Positions 1 to 8,595 of a stretch of DNA of 64,000 nucleotides are shown piece by piece. Position numbers and translations under genes: made by a program. Where the stretch lies: contig NZ_CP023865.1 in the NCBI RefSeq assembly GCF_003711105.1, forward strand, positions 2,020,001 to 2,084,000. The letters are read 5' to 3'. Origin of the DNA: Actinoplanes teichomyceticus ATCC 31121 (GTDB lineage Bacteria > Actinomycetota > Actinomycetes > Mycobacteriales > Micromonosporaceae). Position 1 is the stretch's first letter; each line of letters opens with the position of its first letter. The notes under the pieces were generated by a model. That model had not been told where the DNA came from. It was given only the letters and a program-made list of their open reading frames with translations, and did not search any database.

Positions 1-1440
1 TTCGTCGTCCCCATCCAGATCGGCGCGCCCGACGTCGCCTTCCCGCGGCTCAACGCGTTCGCCTACTGGTTGTACCTCTTCGGCGGCCTGATCGCCCTGG
101 GCGGCTTCCTCACCCCGGGTGGGGCGGCCGACTTCGGCTGGACCGCCTACGTGCCGCTCAGCAACGGGGAGCACTCCCCGGGTGTGGGCGGCAACATGTG
201 GGTGGTCGGCCTGGCCATCTCCGGCGTCGGCACCATCCTCGGCGCGGTCAACATGATCACCACGATCCTGACCCTGCGCGCGCCCGGGATGACCATGTTC
301 CGGATGCCCATCATGACGTGGAACATCCTGCTCACCAGCCTGCTGGTGGTGCTGGTCTTCCCGTTCCTGGCGGCCGCGCTGTTCGCCCTCGCCGCGGACC
401 GGGTGCTGCAGGCGCACGTGTTCGATGCGGCCACCGGCGGCCCGCTGCTCTGGCAGCACCTCTTCTGGTTCTTCGGCCATCCCGAGGTGTACATCATCGC
501 CCTGCCGTTCTTCGGCATCATCACCGAGGTCGTCCCGGTCTTCAGCCGCAAGCCGGTCTTCGGCTACAAGCCGCTGGTGGCGGCCACCCTGCTGATCGCC
601 GGGCTGTCGATGAGCGTCTGGGCGCACCACATGTTCGCCACCGGCCAGGTGCTGCTGCCGTTCTTCAGCCTGCTGAGCTACCTGATCGCGGTGCCCACCG
701 GGATGAAGTTCTTCGTCTGGATCGGCACCATGTGGCGTGGCCAGCTCACCTTCGAGTCACCGATGCTGTTCGCCATCGGGTTCCTGGTGACGTTCCTGCT
801 CGGCGGGCTGACCGGGGTGCTGCTGGCCTCCCCGCCGGTGGACTTCCACGTGCACGACAGCTACTTCGTGGTGGCGCACTTCCACTACGTGCTGTTCGGA
901 ACGATCGTGTTCGCCGTGTTCTCCGGGATCTACTTCTGGTTCCCGAAGATGTTCGGGCGGATGCTCGACGACCGGCTCGGCAAGGTGCATTTCTGGCTCA
1001 CCTTCATCGGCTTCCACACCACCTTCCTGGTGCAGCACTGGCTGGGCAACGACGGCATGCCCCGGCGGTACGCGGACTATCTGGACACCGACGGGTTCAC
1101 CGGCCTGAACACCATCTCGACGATCGGGTCGTTCATCCTCGGGGCGGCGACGCTGCCGTTCCTCTACAACGTGTGGAAGTCGTACAAGAGCGGCAGGGTC
1201 GTCACCGCGAACGACCCGTGGGGGCATGGCAACTCGCTGGAGTGGGCGACGTCCTGCCCGCCGCCGCTGCGCAACTTCGACCGGATGCCGCGGATCCGGT
1301 CCGAGCGGCCCGCCTTCGACCTCAAGTTCCCCGAGCTCGCGGCCGGTGCGCAGACCGAGGCGGGACCGCCCGAGGGTGGGGCCCGCCCGCTCACCCAGGA
1401 ATCCCACGGCGGTGCGACTTACCAGGAAAGTCGAGAATAG
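1..1440 (+). CDS. ctaD: Cytochrome c oxidase subunit I (5' end outside window)
   Basis: Catalytic subunit of the aa3 terminal oxidase; in this family it passes electrons to O2 at the haem a3-CuB centre in the plasma membrane and pumps protons. The reading frame is open from base 1, so the N-terminus lies upstream: 479 codons remain of a protein usually about 560-580 residues long. Seen: the [10 protein letters not shown] motif at about residues 157-166 (His and Tyr of the crosslinked CuB ligand pair), the paired histidines of WAHHMF, and [14 protein letters not shown] carrying the haem a3 and haem a ligands, with many hydrophobic segments. The tail (about residues 440-479) is polar and cytoplasmic. 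No other oxidase subunit lies downstream here. Confidence 0.97.
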   Translation, partial: FVVPIQIGAPDVAFPRLNAFAYWLYLFGGLIALGGFLTPGGAADFGWTAYVPLSNGEHSPGVGGNMWVVGLAISGVGTILGAVNMITTILTLRAPGMTMFRMPIMTWNILLTSLLVVLVFPFLAAALFALAADRVLQAHVFDAATGGPLLWQHLFWFFGHPEVYIIALPFFGIITEVVPVFSRKPVFGYKPLVAATLLIAGLSMSVWAHHMFATGQVLLPFFSLLSYLIAVPTGMKFFVWIGTMWRGQLTFESPMLFAIGFLVTFLLGGLTGVLLASPPVDFHVHDSYFVVAHFHYVLFGTIVFAVFSGIYFWFPKMFGRMLDDRLGKVHFWLTFIGFHTTFLVQHWLGNDGMPRRYADYLDTDGFTGLNTISTIGSFILGAATLPFLYNVWKSYKSGRVVTANDPWGHGNSLEWATSCPPPLRNFDRMPRIRSERPAFDLKFPELAAGAQTEAGPPEGGARPLTQESHGGATYQESRE

Positions 1441-1554
1441 GGGCATTTGCCGGTATGCCCGAATAGCGGGCGGCTCAGGGAGCGGCCGTAGCCGGATCAG
1501 GGAGCTATCCGATGGAAGGTCGGACACTTCCTCCTTTATCCGGAAGGATGCTTC

Positions 1555-3234
1555 ATGCCGCTCGCCCGTCGCCCCGTTCCCCGGCCACGCCGTTCCCGCA
1601 GCGCCGCACCCGCCGCCGCCACGGCAGTCGCCGCCGTGGCGCTGGCGGTGCCCGCCATGCCCGCCACGGCCGGCGGCGCATCCTGCGGGACCGGGCGGTT
1701 CACCGCGACGTCGCAGGCCGACCTGGCGCGGATCGCCGTACTCGACCCGGGACCGCTCGCCGCCGGCCTGCCCGCCCTCGCCGACGTCCGCCTCGGCCCC
1801 GCGCACGGTGCCGTCGACACCCGCAACCGCAGCGGCAAGACCGCGGCCACCGCCGGATACGCCGATGCCCGGCTGCTCGGCATGCACCTGCCCGGGCTCC
1901 CGCTGCGCGACGCCGTCGCCGACCATCGGGCCCCCGGCCGGGGACCCGGCCCGGTGCAGGTCACGCTCGCCGCCCTCAACGCCGGCGGCCTGGCCACCGC
2001 CCGACTCGGCAAGGCCAGCGCCGAGGCGACCTGGACCGACGGGTACCACTGCGGCCGGACCGGCGCGCTGACCCGCGCGGCCACCATGATCCAGGGCCTG
2101 AGCGTGCTCGGCGGCGCCGGCACGACACCGGCCATCCAGGCGGTCAGCAAGCACGGCCACACCGGCCGCCGGACCAGCCTGCTCAAGGTCGGCCCGACCG
2201 GCTCCACGCAAAGCGCCACGGACCTGGTGAAACTGCGGGGCGGGCGGATCGGCGTACGGTCGTGTGCCGGTGTCGCCCTCGGCAACCTGACCCTCTTCGC
2301 CGGCACCCCGCAGGAGATCACCGCCAAGGTGATCAGCCAGCCGCGTCTGGAGGCGGTCGCCGGCGGCGACCGCCAGCATTCCGCAGTGACCTATCGGCCC
2401 GCCGTCCTCTCGGTCACCTCCGGAGGCAAGCCGGTGACCGGCCTGGACGGTGAGCACGACAGCGTCTCCGTCGACCTCCTCGGCCGGATGGCCGCGGATC
2501 GGCCGGCGGCGCCGCTCACCGTGCGGCTCTCGCTCGGCTCACCGAGCCAGGAGATCGGCGACTCCCAGGTGCGAGCACAGGCCGCCGCGCTGCGGGTCGA
2601 GGTGAAGCTGGGCTCCGCGCATGTGCTCGACGTCGCGCTCGGCCACCTGTCGGTGTCGGCGACCGCCCCGGCCCGCTCGGGCGGGCGGACGCCCGGTGGC
2701 TACGCGGCCGCGCCGGCCGATGCCGATCACCCGGGCGGATCGGGGGCGGACGAGCCCGGCGGTTCGTCGGCGGACCAGCCCGGCTCGCCCGTGGGCTCGT
2801 CGGCGGATCAGCCGGGTTCGCCCGCGGATCAGCCGGGCTCGTCCGCGGATCAGCCGGGCTCGCCCGCCGACTGGCCGGCGGACCGGCCCGGGGCGCCCGC
2901 CGGATCGGCGGGAGACCAGCCTGACGGCTCGCCCGCCGGCCAGGGTGCCGACTCACCCGCGGGCCAGTCCGGCGACTCGCCGGGCGGCGCGGGCGGCCGC
3001 CCGGCGCCGGGCACCGCTTCGCGGCACACCGGCCCGGGTCGTCCGGGGGCGGCGCAGGATGGCGCCTCCCGGTCGCCGGCCGGCGTCACCCCGGCTTCCG
3101 GTACGCCCAAAGCCGCCGGACTCGCCCTGACCGGCACGAACGTGGCAGCGGTGGGACTGGGCGGGGTGGCCCTGGTCAGTGTCGGCCTGGCCACCCTGTT
3201 CCTCACCCGACGCCGTCGCGGCACCGGGCGCTGA
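1555..3234 (+). CDS. SCO1860-type secreted protein with LAxTG-like sortase signal
   Basis: A 559-residue cell-surface protein. The N-terminus has an Arg-rich start and an Ala/Val hydrophobic run ending near PATAGGAS, consistent with a signal peptide. The body, with the stretch IQGLSVLGGAGTTPAIQAV, resembles the actinobacterial SCO1860 family of LAETG-anchored proteins; function unknown. Residues about 380-520 are low complexity, rich in Asp-Gln-Pro-Gly-Ser repeats, probably a wall-spanning stalk. The C-terminus shows LALTGTN, a hydrophobic helix and RRRRGTGR, the pattern of a class E sortase substrate. The ATG follows AAGGATGCTTC. No sortase gene is in the window. Family call from memory of the motif; anchoring is inference. 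Confidence 0.8.
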   Translation: MPLARRPVPRPRRSRSAAPAAATAVAAVALAVPAMPATAGGASCGTGRFTATSQADLARIAVLDPGPLAAGLPALADVRLGPAHGAVDTRNRSGKTAATAGYADARLLGMHLPGLPLRDAVADHRAPGRGPGPVQVTLAALNAGGLATARLGKASAEATWTDGYHCGRTGALTRAATMIQGLSVLGGAGTTPAIQAVSKHGHTGRRTSLLKVGPTGSTQSATDLVKLRGGRIGVRSCAGVALGNLTLFAGTPQEITAKVISQPRLEAVAGGDRQHSAVTYRPAVLSVTSGGKPVTGLDGEHDSVSVDLLGRMAADRPAAPLTVRLSLGSPSQEIGDSQVRAQAAALRVEVKLGSAHVLDVALGHLSVSATAPARSGGRTPGGYAAAPADADHPGGSGADEPGGSSADQPGSPVGSSADQPGSPADQPGSSADQPGSPADWPADRPGAPAGSAGDQPDGSPAGQGADSPAGQSGDSPGGAGGRPAPGTASRHTGPGRPGAAQDGASRSPAGVTPASGTPKAAGLALTGTNVAAVGLGGVALVSVGLATLFLTRRRRGTGR

Positions 3235-3787
3235 CCGGCTGCCCGGCACCACGCTGACCGGCTGCTCGGTACCGACAGCGCTGCCCGGCTGCTCGGTACC
3301 GACAGCCCTGCCCGGCCCTGCCCGGCCCTACCCGGCACCGCTGCCGGCCGCCGGGGCCGGGTAGGGCCGGGCAGCCCCGGGACGCGGTGGGGGCGGGGCG
3401 GTTGGGTGGCGTTGCGCCTTGCGGGGGCCGCCGTGGCGGGAGTCGTGCCGGCGGCCCCGGAGCGCGGCGCGAGTGGTTCCGGAACGCGAGGTGTTTGCCT
3501 TCCGCCGCCCGGCATGGTTTGGTCCGCGTCTACCACCGGAACTCCGTCGTTGGAGCCGTTGGGTGTCAGGTGCCGTGACGCGGGCATCCACCGGTGAGAG
3601 CTCCGGCGGTCGGCCGCCGCCCCGCATCGCGGGGATTCGCTCCGGCGGCCGACCGCCGGCCCCGGTCCGCCCACCGCGAACCGGCTCGGGCGTACCGGGC
3701 CTTCTCCGGCGCGCCGGGCCGGAGGTCCCGCCCGGGAGTGGCTATGGGGCTGGTGGGCGGTCCGGGAAACCGCCATAAGATGATCGT
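3235..3787. other. Intergenic region, 553 bp
   Basis: Holds short direct repeats built on GGCTGCTCGGTACCGACAG just after the upstream stop, then a large hairpin (listed separately). The rest, 3375-3787, has no reading frame I would defend. A minus-strand frame around 3480-3600 gives a plausible but unrecognised peptide. The promoter of the TetR gene should lie at its right end. Confidence 0.5.
3318..3374 (+). terminator. Large hairpin downstream of the SCO1860-type gene
   Basis: A perfect 19-bp inverted repeat (arms 3318-3336 and 3356-3374, CTGCCCGGCCCTACCCGGC and its complement) around a 19-base loop. There is no U-tract, so it would act as a factor-assisted or U-less terminator, or as an RNA stabiliser. 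Confidence 0.5.
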
Positions 3788-4396
3788 GTGGCGACGCAGA
3801 ACCTCCCACCCCGGGACGCGATCCGTCGTGCGGCCGGGGAGCTGTTCGTCCGGGACGGCTACGGCGCCACCACGGTGCGGGCCATCGCGGCGGCGGCCGG
3901 ATGCGACCCGGCGCTGGTGATCCGGCACTTCGGGTCCAAGGAGGGTCTCTTCCTCGCCGCCGTGTCGGTCTCCGGCGACCTGACCGGCATCCTGACCGGC
4001 CCGATCGAGTCGATCGGGCGCGAGCTGGTCCGTTACGTGCTGGACGGCGCGGAGAGCCCGGTCGCCGGGGTCTACCGCGCCCTGCTCACCGCCTCCGACC
4101 GTCCGGAGATCAAGGAGCGCCTCCGTGCCTCGGTGCACGACGTCTTCGTCGGCCCGCTCGCCGAACGCATCGGCGGGGCCTACCCGGAACTGCGCGCCCG
4201 CCTGGCCGCGGCCCAGTTCGCCGGCCTGATCAACGCCTGCTGGCTGGTCGCCGACCCGGTTCTGGCCTGCGCCGAGCGTGAAGCCGTGGTGGCCCTCTAC
4301 GGCGACGCCATCCAGCGCTTGCTCACCTGCGAAGACCCGCCCACTCCCGGCCGGCCCGGCGATTCCAACGCCGGTACCGGCGGCCCCGTCGGCTGA
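3788..4396 (+). CDS. TetR/AcrR family transcriptional regulator
   Basis: A 202-residue one-component regulator. The N-terminal helix-turn-helix is typical: AAGELFVRDGYGATTVRAIAAAAGC, then the recognition helix and IRHFGSKEGLFLAAV (residues about 9-60). The C-terminal ligand domain resembles the common actinobacterial TetR C-terminal domain; the last 20 residues are a low-complexity tail. GTG is taken as start because it gives the usual short lead into the first helix. It is monocistronic, with the hairpin repeat array downstream. Its target is unknown; the tandem operator in front of the GtrA-like gene 1.3 kb away is one candidate, by proximity only. Confidence 0.88.
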   Translation: MATQNLPPRDAIRRAAGELFVRDGYGATTVRAIAAAAGCDPALVIRHFGSKEGLFLAAVSVSGDLTGILTGPIESIGRELVRYVLDGAESPVAGVYRALLTASDRPEIKERLRASVHDVFVGPLAERIGGAYPELRARLAAAQFAGLINACWLVADPVLACAEREAVVALYGDAIQRLLTCEDPPTPGRPGDSNAGTGGPVG

Positions 4397-4794
4397 ACCG
4401 ACCGCGGCGCCCCGCGCCGGGGAATCACCCGGGTCTGCAGGCGCGGCGTCTCGCGGGTCGAGTGGCGCGCCGGTTCCTGCGACGGCGGGCGCCGATCACG
4501 GGCCCGCTTCCTGGTCCCCGGTGGGTGAGGCTCTCCGGTCCCCGCTTGTGGGGCATTCCGGCCCCGACGGGCGTGAGCTCTCCGCTCGAGCGCGCTCGGA
4601 GTGTGAGCTCTCCGCCCGGCGAGCCCGGAGTGTGAGCTTTCCGCCCGAGCGCGCGCTCCGAGTGTGAGCTTTCCGCCCGAGCGCGCGCTCGGAATGTGAG
4701 CTCTCCGCCCGGCGAGCCCGGAGTCTGAGCTTTCCGCCCGGCGCGCCCGGAGCTGGTGACGAGCGCGGGCGAAGGGGCGGCCCCGCGTTCGTCA
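4397..4794. other. Intergenic region between TetR and GtrA-like genes
   Basis: About 400 bp separating two convergent genes. The right half is the hairpin repeat array at 4573-4752. The left half has only GC-rich sequence with no credible start, ribosome-binding site or family match. Confidence 0.5.
4573..4752. repeat. Array of six 29-32 bp hairpin repeats
   Basis: Units start at about 4573, 4603, 4632, 4664, 4696 and 4725. Each opens with GTGAGCTYTCCGCC (the last with CTGAGC) and continues with a self-complementary core such as CGAGCGCGCGCTCG or CCGGCGAGCCCGG. Two core types alternate. The array lies between two convergent genes and resembles a bacterial REP-type palindrome cluster. No associated transposase is next to it. 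Confidence 0.7.
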
Positions 4795-5634
4795 CTAGCT
4801 CCGGGCGGTCAGGTGCTGGCGGCGGTTGCGGTGCCAGGTGCGGATGCGTCCGGCGGGGCGCTGGTTGAGGACGCCCGGCCCGGAATGGCTGGAGCAGAGA
4901 CGCGCGGTGGGGATGGGAGCCAGCGTGCCCAGGCAGGCGAGGACCGCCAGGGGCAGGCCGCCGGGAGTGCCGCAGGCCGTGCGCAACGCGTCGCCCGGAA
5001 CGGCCGTGGTGAAGTCGGGCGTCCCGGCGGCGGTGGGCGCGCCGGGCGTCCGGGGGAGGGGGCGGGCGCCGGTCGCGGAGGTGCGGACGAAGCGGCGCAG
5101 GGCGGTGCGGCGGGAGCGGCGGCTGCGGATCGTGCCACCCGGGACCTCGCCGGCGGTGGCCGTCGCGGCGGTGGCGGACTCCGGCGCGGGGGTGTGGCGG
5201 CGGGCGGCGAACACCCAGCCGCGCAGGATGAGGTAGCGGGCGCCGCCCACCACGCTGCCGGTCAGGGCCAGGATCAGCGACTCGGTCAGCGCCGACGGGT
5301 GCGGTCCGGCTATGCCGCTCAGCCACGGGGCCACCGCGAGGTTCGCCAGGTAGACGACGACCGACGTGAGACCGGCTTCCCAGTGCAGGCGGCCGATCGC
5401 CGAGGTGGTCACGTTGAAGGTGATCCGGCGGTGGGCCTCGGTGTTCGCCGGGGTCACCACGAGCAAAGCCAGCCAGCTCGCCCAGGTGGCCGCGAGCACC
5501 TCGCGCACGGAGACGTAGACGATCGTCTGCAGGACCGTGCTCAGCGCGCCGACCAGCATGAACCACAGCAGCTGGCGGGGCACGGTCGCGCTCCACGCGG
5601 ATGGGCGGGCGAGCCGTCCGGTCGGACTAGGCAT
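4795..5634 (-). CDS. GtrA-like family membrane protein
   Basis: Predicted 279-residue protein with four hydrophobic segments: RQLLWFMLVGALSTVLQTIVYV, an ASWLALLVVTP segment with NTEAHRRITF, a TSVVVYLANLAVAPWL segment, and ESLILALTGSVVGGARYLILRGWVF. This order, with the Asn/Arg-Phe after helix 2 and the Arg-rich end of helix 4, matches GtrA, linked in other bacteria to moving lipid-linked sugars for cell-wall glycosylation. The C-terminal about 120 residues are low complexity, Arg/Pro/Ala-rich. The start at MPSPTGR is chosen because a longer frame would run through the palindromic operator. No glycosyltransferase partner is adjacent. Confidence 0.75.
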   Translation of the reverse strand: MPSPTGRLARPSAWSATVPRQLLWFMLVGALSTVLQTIVYVSVREVLAATWASWLALLVVTPANTEAHRRITFNVTTSAIGRLHWEAGLTSVVVYLANLAVAPWLSGIAGPHPSALTESLILALTGSVVGGARYLILRGWVFAARRHTPAPESATAATATAGEVPGGTIRSRRSRRTALRRFVRTSATGARPLPRTPGAPTAAGTPDFTTAVPGDALRTACGTPGGLPLAVLACLGTLAPIPTARLCSSHSGPGVLNQRPAGRIRTWHRNRRQHLTARS

Positions 5635-5672
5635 GACTGAACGCTTTCGGACAGCGATGGGTACCGCCGTAG

Positions 5673-5711
5673 TGTCAACATCGTTGACGGGCCCTGTCAA
5701 CGCCGTTGACA
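5673..5711 (-). promoter_or_regulatory. Tandem palindromic operator upstream of the GtrA-like gene
   Basis: Two inverted repeats spaced 22 bp start to start. At 5695-5711 TGTCAAC-GCC-GTTGACA is perfect. At 5673-5689 TGTCAAC-ATC-GTTGACG has one mismatch. Both are 17 bp with 3-bp centres, about two helical turns apart, and end 39 bp before the chosen start codon. On the minus strand each also contains TTGACA, so repressor binding would cover a possible -35 box. The format suits a TetR-type dimer pair. Confidence 0.7.
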
Positions 5712-6160
5712 CCGTGATGCAGGTTACCCTGCGCCATCGTTTGGTGGCGGTGTGAGGTGGGTTCTGTCCGTTTTCATGGACCGGTTCAGGGTAGAAGATC
5801 CGATTTGGCGCACCCGGTTCGGCCGGCTTGACGCGCGGACGACCTGAGGATCTGCAACCTTGCCGTTACCGAGCTGTTTCCGATCAGCGATGCCGGATCA
5901 CGGGACGGGGCCTCGGCCGTACGCCGGTGGTCGCCGCCGGCGCACCATGCGTCGCTCCGCGGCGGCGGCCACCGGCCACGCCGCGTGCGGCACGGCGGAC
6001 CGGATCCCGCGCACCGGTCCGGATCCCGCGCACCGGTCCGGTCCCGCGGTCCGGATCGCGCACCGGTCCGGATCCCGCGCACCGGTCCGGTCCCGCGGTC
6101 CGGATCGCGCACCGGTCCGGATCGCGCCGCCGGCGGCAGCGGCCGCGATCCGGCCCGGCC
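5712..6160. other. Intergenic region with GC-rich tandem repeats
   Basis: No credible gene. From about 5998 to 6125 the sequence is built of a short unit around GCACCGGTCCGGATCSCG, repeated about six times with a variant GGTCCCGCGGTCC interleaved. It sits downstream of the minus-strand biosynthetic operon and could fold strongly at its 3' end. Confidence 0.5.
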
Positions 6161-7396
6161 TCATCCAGCCGCGTCGGCGAGTGTGCCGAGGTAGTCGCGC
6201 AACGAGCGGGCCGGCCGCCATCCCTGCGCGCTCGCGCGCGCGATGTCGAGGACGACCGGGGCGGTCAGTTGCTCCAGGGCGTACCGGGAGAGGACCGGCT
6301 CGTGACGGGTGAGCCGGGCCAGACCGGTGGCCGCCCCGGCGGCCGCGCGGGCCAGGCCGAGCGGCAGGTGCCGCACCGGCACGCCGCAGACCGCCGCCAC
6401 CGTGGCGTCCCGGCTGTAGGCGGCGGCGTCGGCGATGTTGTAGGCGCCCGGCGGCCAGGCGGGCGCGGCCAGGCAGGCGTCGGCGAGGTTCTCCACGGCG
6501 GTCAGGCTGAGCCGGATGTCCGGGCCCGGCAGCAGGGCGCGGCCGCCGCGCACGGCGCGGCGCAGGCGGGGAAGCAGGTGCGGATCGCCCGGGCCGTAGA
6601 CGGCCCGCGGCCGCAGGACGACGGCGCCGGCGGCGAGGGCCAGGCGTTCCCCCGCGGCCTTCGTTCTCCCGTACGCGGTGAGCCCGCCCAGCGGCTGGTC
6701 CTCGCGGATCGGGGTGCGGCTGGGGGCGTACACGCTGGCGCTGCTCACCCAGACCAGCGGGCGGCCGTCGACGGCCTGCAGCAGGCGGGCGGTGCCACCG
6801 ACGTTCACGGCGTGGAAGCGTGCCGCAGCGGCGCGGCCGGGCGGTGGATCGCCGACCGCGGCGGCCAGGTGCAGCACGAGGTCGGCCCCGGTGAGGTCGG
6901 GGACGGCGCGGGTGGCGTCCCAATGCCGGTGCTCGCCCAGCGGGCCGGGGCGGCGACCCAGGCAGATGACCGTGGCGCCGGCCGCGGCGGCGGCCCGGGC
7001 GACCGCGGAGCCGCAGAAGCCGCTGGCGCCGGTGACCGCGATCCGCATCCCGCGCAGCGGCAGGCCGGCCGCGCTGTCCGCTCCACCGACCCTGCTGCCC
7101 GCGCCCCTGGCCCTGCTGCCCGTGCTGCCCGCGCCCCTGGCCCTGCTGCCCGTGCTGCCCGCGCCCCTGGCCCTGCTGCCCGTGCTGCCCGCGCCCCTGG
7201 CCCTGCTGCCCCCGCTGCCTGCGCCGCCGGCCCCGCTGCCTGCGCCGCCGGCCCCGCTGCCGCTGCTTGCGCCGCCGGCCCCGCTGTCCGCGTCACCGTC
7301 TGCGCGGTCCGCGGCGGGCCCGGTGGCGCGGACCGCGGGCCGGACGGGGTCGCCGTCGCCCGGGGCCGGGCGGTCCGCGGCGGCCGGGGCGGTCAT
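6161..7396 (-). CDS. NAD(P)-dependent extended SDR (OleD-like reductase/epimerase)
   Basis: Last gene of the six-gene operon. The catalytic module begins at MRIAVTGASGFCGSA, a Rossmann TGxxGxxG motif, followed by LVLHLAAAVGD, VNVGGTARLL and a YGRTK active site (Tyr-x-x-x-Lys) preceded by VWVSSASVYA. Members include sugar epimerases and OleD, which reduces the 2-alkyl-3-oxoacid made by OleA; beside OleA- and OleC-like genes the OleD reading is favoured but not proven. The ATG overlaps the P450 stop by four bases, giving a 116-residue leader of Gly/Ser/Ala/Arg repeats from four perfect-to-near-perfect 30-bp units. An internal ATG at 7048 would give a normal short protein, so the true start is uncertain. 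Confidence 0.8.
   Translation of the reverse strand: MTAPAAADRPAPGDGDPVRPAVRATGPAADRADGDADSGAGGASSGSGAGGAGSGAGGAGSGGSRARGAGSTGSRARGAGSTGSRARGAGSTGSRARGAGSRVGGADSAAGLPLRGMRIAVTGASGFCGSAVARAAAAAGATVICLGRRPGPLGEHRHWDATRAVPDLTGADLVLHLAAAVGDPPPGRAAAARFHAVNVGGTARLLQAVDGRPLVWVSSASVYAPSRTPIREDQPLGGLTAYGRTKAAGERLALAAGAVVLRPRAVYGPGDPHLLPRLRRAVRGGRALLPGPDIRLSLTAVENLADACLAAPAWPPGAYNIADAAAYSRDATVAAVCGVPVRHLPLGLARAAAGAATGLARLTRHEPVLSRYALEQLTAPVVLDIARASAQGWRPARSLRDYLGTLADAAG
7098..7217 (-). repeat. 30-bp tandem repeat, four copies, in frame
   Basis: Units at 7098, 7128, 7158 and 7188, the first three identical and the last with two changes. Being a multiple of three it encodes repeated Gly-Ser-Arg-Ala-Arg-Gly-Ala-Gly-Ser-Thr in the N-terminal leader of the SDR. 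Further imperfect 21-bp Gly/Ala units continue to about 7290. Confidence 0.85.
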
Positions 7397-8595
7397 CGGG
7401 TCGCCGCCAGGATCAGGCGGGACCAGCCGGGCAGCGCGCCGTGCCGGTCGACGCGGGCGCGGACCACCCGCGGGCGGTGCCGGGCCAGCGCCCGCAGGGC
7501 GTCGGTGAGCTGCCGGCGGGCCAGGCGGGCGCCGGGGCAGGCGTGCGTACCCGCGCCGAAGACCAGCTGCGCGATCTGCGGCGGAGCGGGATCGGCCGGG
7601 CACGGGTCGGTGCGGTGCGCGTCCACGGCGTGGCGGGCGACCAGGATCAGCCGGTCGCCGCGGCGCACCGGGCAGGAGCCCGCCGTGCCCGGGGCCGCCG
7701 CGACCCTGGGCAACAGCGGGGTGGGCGCGGTGACCCGCAGCAGCTCGGAGGTCAGCGCGTCCGGCGCGGTCTCGGCGTAGCGCCACAGGCCGGCGTCGGC
7801 GCACCAGGCCGCGGCCCGCGGCAGCGCGGCGACGGTCGTGTTGATCGCGGCCACGGCGAGCATGGCGGCGAGCGCCACACCGTCGGTCACCCGGTCCCGC
7901 GCGGCGACCGGCGCCGGGTGACCGGCGGGGCAGCCGTCGGGGCGCGCCGCCGGACCGGTGGCGCCGGTCGAGGCCACCAGGGCGGTCAGATCGGCCGCGG
8001 CGGCCCGCGCGGCGCGGCGCAGCCCGGGGCGGGGGATGCCGGGGAGGTGCTCCCGGGCGGCCGTGGCCGCCGCGGCGCGGGCGGCGGCCGCCAGCGCGTG
8101 CGGGTCGGCGTCCAGGTCGAGCAGGGCGGCGGCGGTGGCGCCGGCCATCTCGGCGGCCACGTCGACCAGATCGATCGTGGCGCCGCCGGCCAGCGGGGCG
8201 AGCCGCCGGTCGAGGACGGCGGTCCAGACCGGGCGCAGCCGTTGCACGCCGTCGGCGCCGAGGGCGTCGGCGAGCGCGCGCCGGGTGCCGCGGTGCTCGT
8301 CGCCGTCCTGGTCGAACAGCAGGCCGCCGCCGGTCAGGTCACCGGCCGCGCCTCCGGTGGTGCCGGCGGCGGAGCGGTCCAGCGGGATCCGGGTGAGGCC
8401 GTCGCGGAACGCGTCCCGGGAGTGGATCAGGACGGTGCCGCCGAGCCGCCGGACCGGCCGGCCACGGGTGAGCGTGAGCAGCGTGAACAGCACCGGGTGG
8501 CGGAACGAGTACACCCGCCGGTCGCGCCGCCGGGCCCGCCGCATCCCGCTGCCGGTCCGGCGCGCCGGGCGACCGGACGGTTCGGCAGGCGTCAT
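7393..8595 (-). CDS. Cytochrome P450
   Basis: A 400-residue haem-thiolate monooxygenase. Seen: the haem loop FGAGTHACPGARL with the Cys ligand at residue 353, and the K-helix ExxR in SELLRVTAP. The I-helix reads AMLAVAAINTTVAAL, where the acidic residue that normally precedes the conserved Thr is Asn. That pair assists O2 cleavage in most P450s, so the chemistry may be unusual. There is no membrane anchor, as usual for bacterial P450s. Translationally coupled: its ATG overlaps the upstream glycosyltransferase stop, and its stop overlaps the SDR start. Electron-transfer partners are not encoded nearby. The likely role is oxidation of the operon's lipid-like product (inference). Confidence 0.9.
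   Translation of the reverse strand: MTPAEPSGRPARRTGSGMRRARRRDRRVYSFRHPVLFTLLTLTRGRPVRRLGGTVLIHSRDAFRDGLTRIPLDRSAAGTTGGAAGDLTGGGLLFDQDGDEHRGTRRALADALGADGVQRLRPVWTAVLDRRLAPLAGGATIDLVDVAAEMAGATAAALLDLDADPHALAAAARAAAATAAREHLPGIPRPGLRRAARAAAADLTALVASTGATGPAARPDGCPAGHPAPVAARDRVTDGVALAAMLAVAAINTTVAALPRAAAWCADAGLWRYAETAPDALTSELLRVTAPTPLLPRVAAAPGTAGSCPVRRGDRLILVARHAVDAHRTDPCPADPAPPQIAQLVFGAGTHACPGARLARRQLTDALRALARHRPRVVRARVDRHGALPGWSRLILAATR

Noticed and set aside
757..2457. 566-codon minus-strand frame opposite ctaD and the SCO1860-type gene
   Set aside because: It is antisense to two genes with clear family motifs, crosses their boundary, and is Arg/Gly/Pro-rich as expected for high-GC shadow frames.
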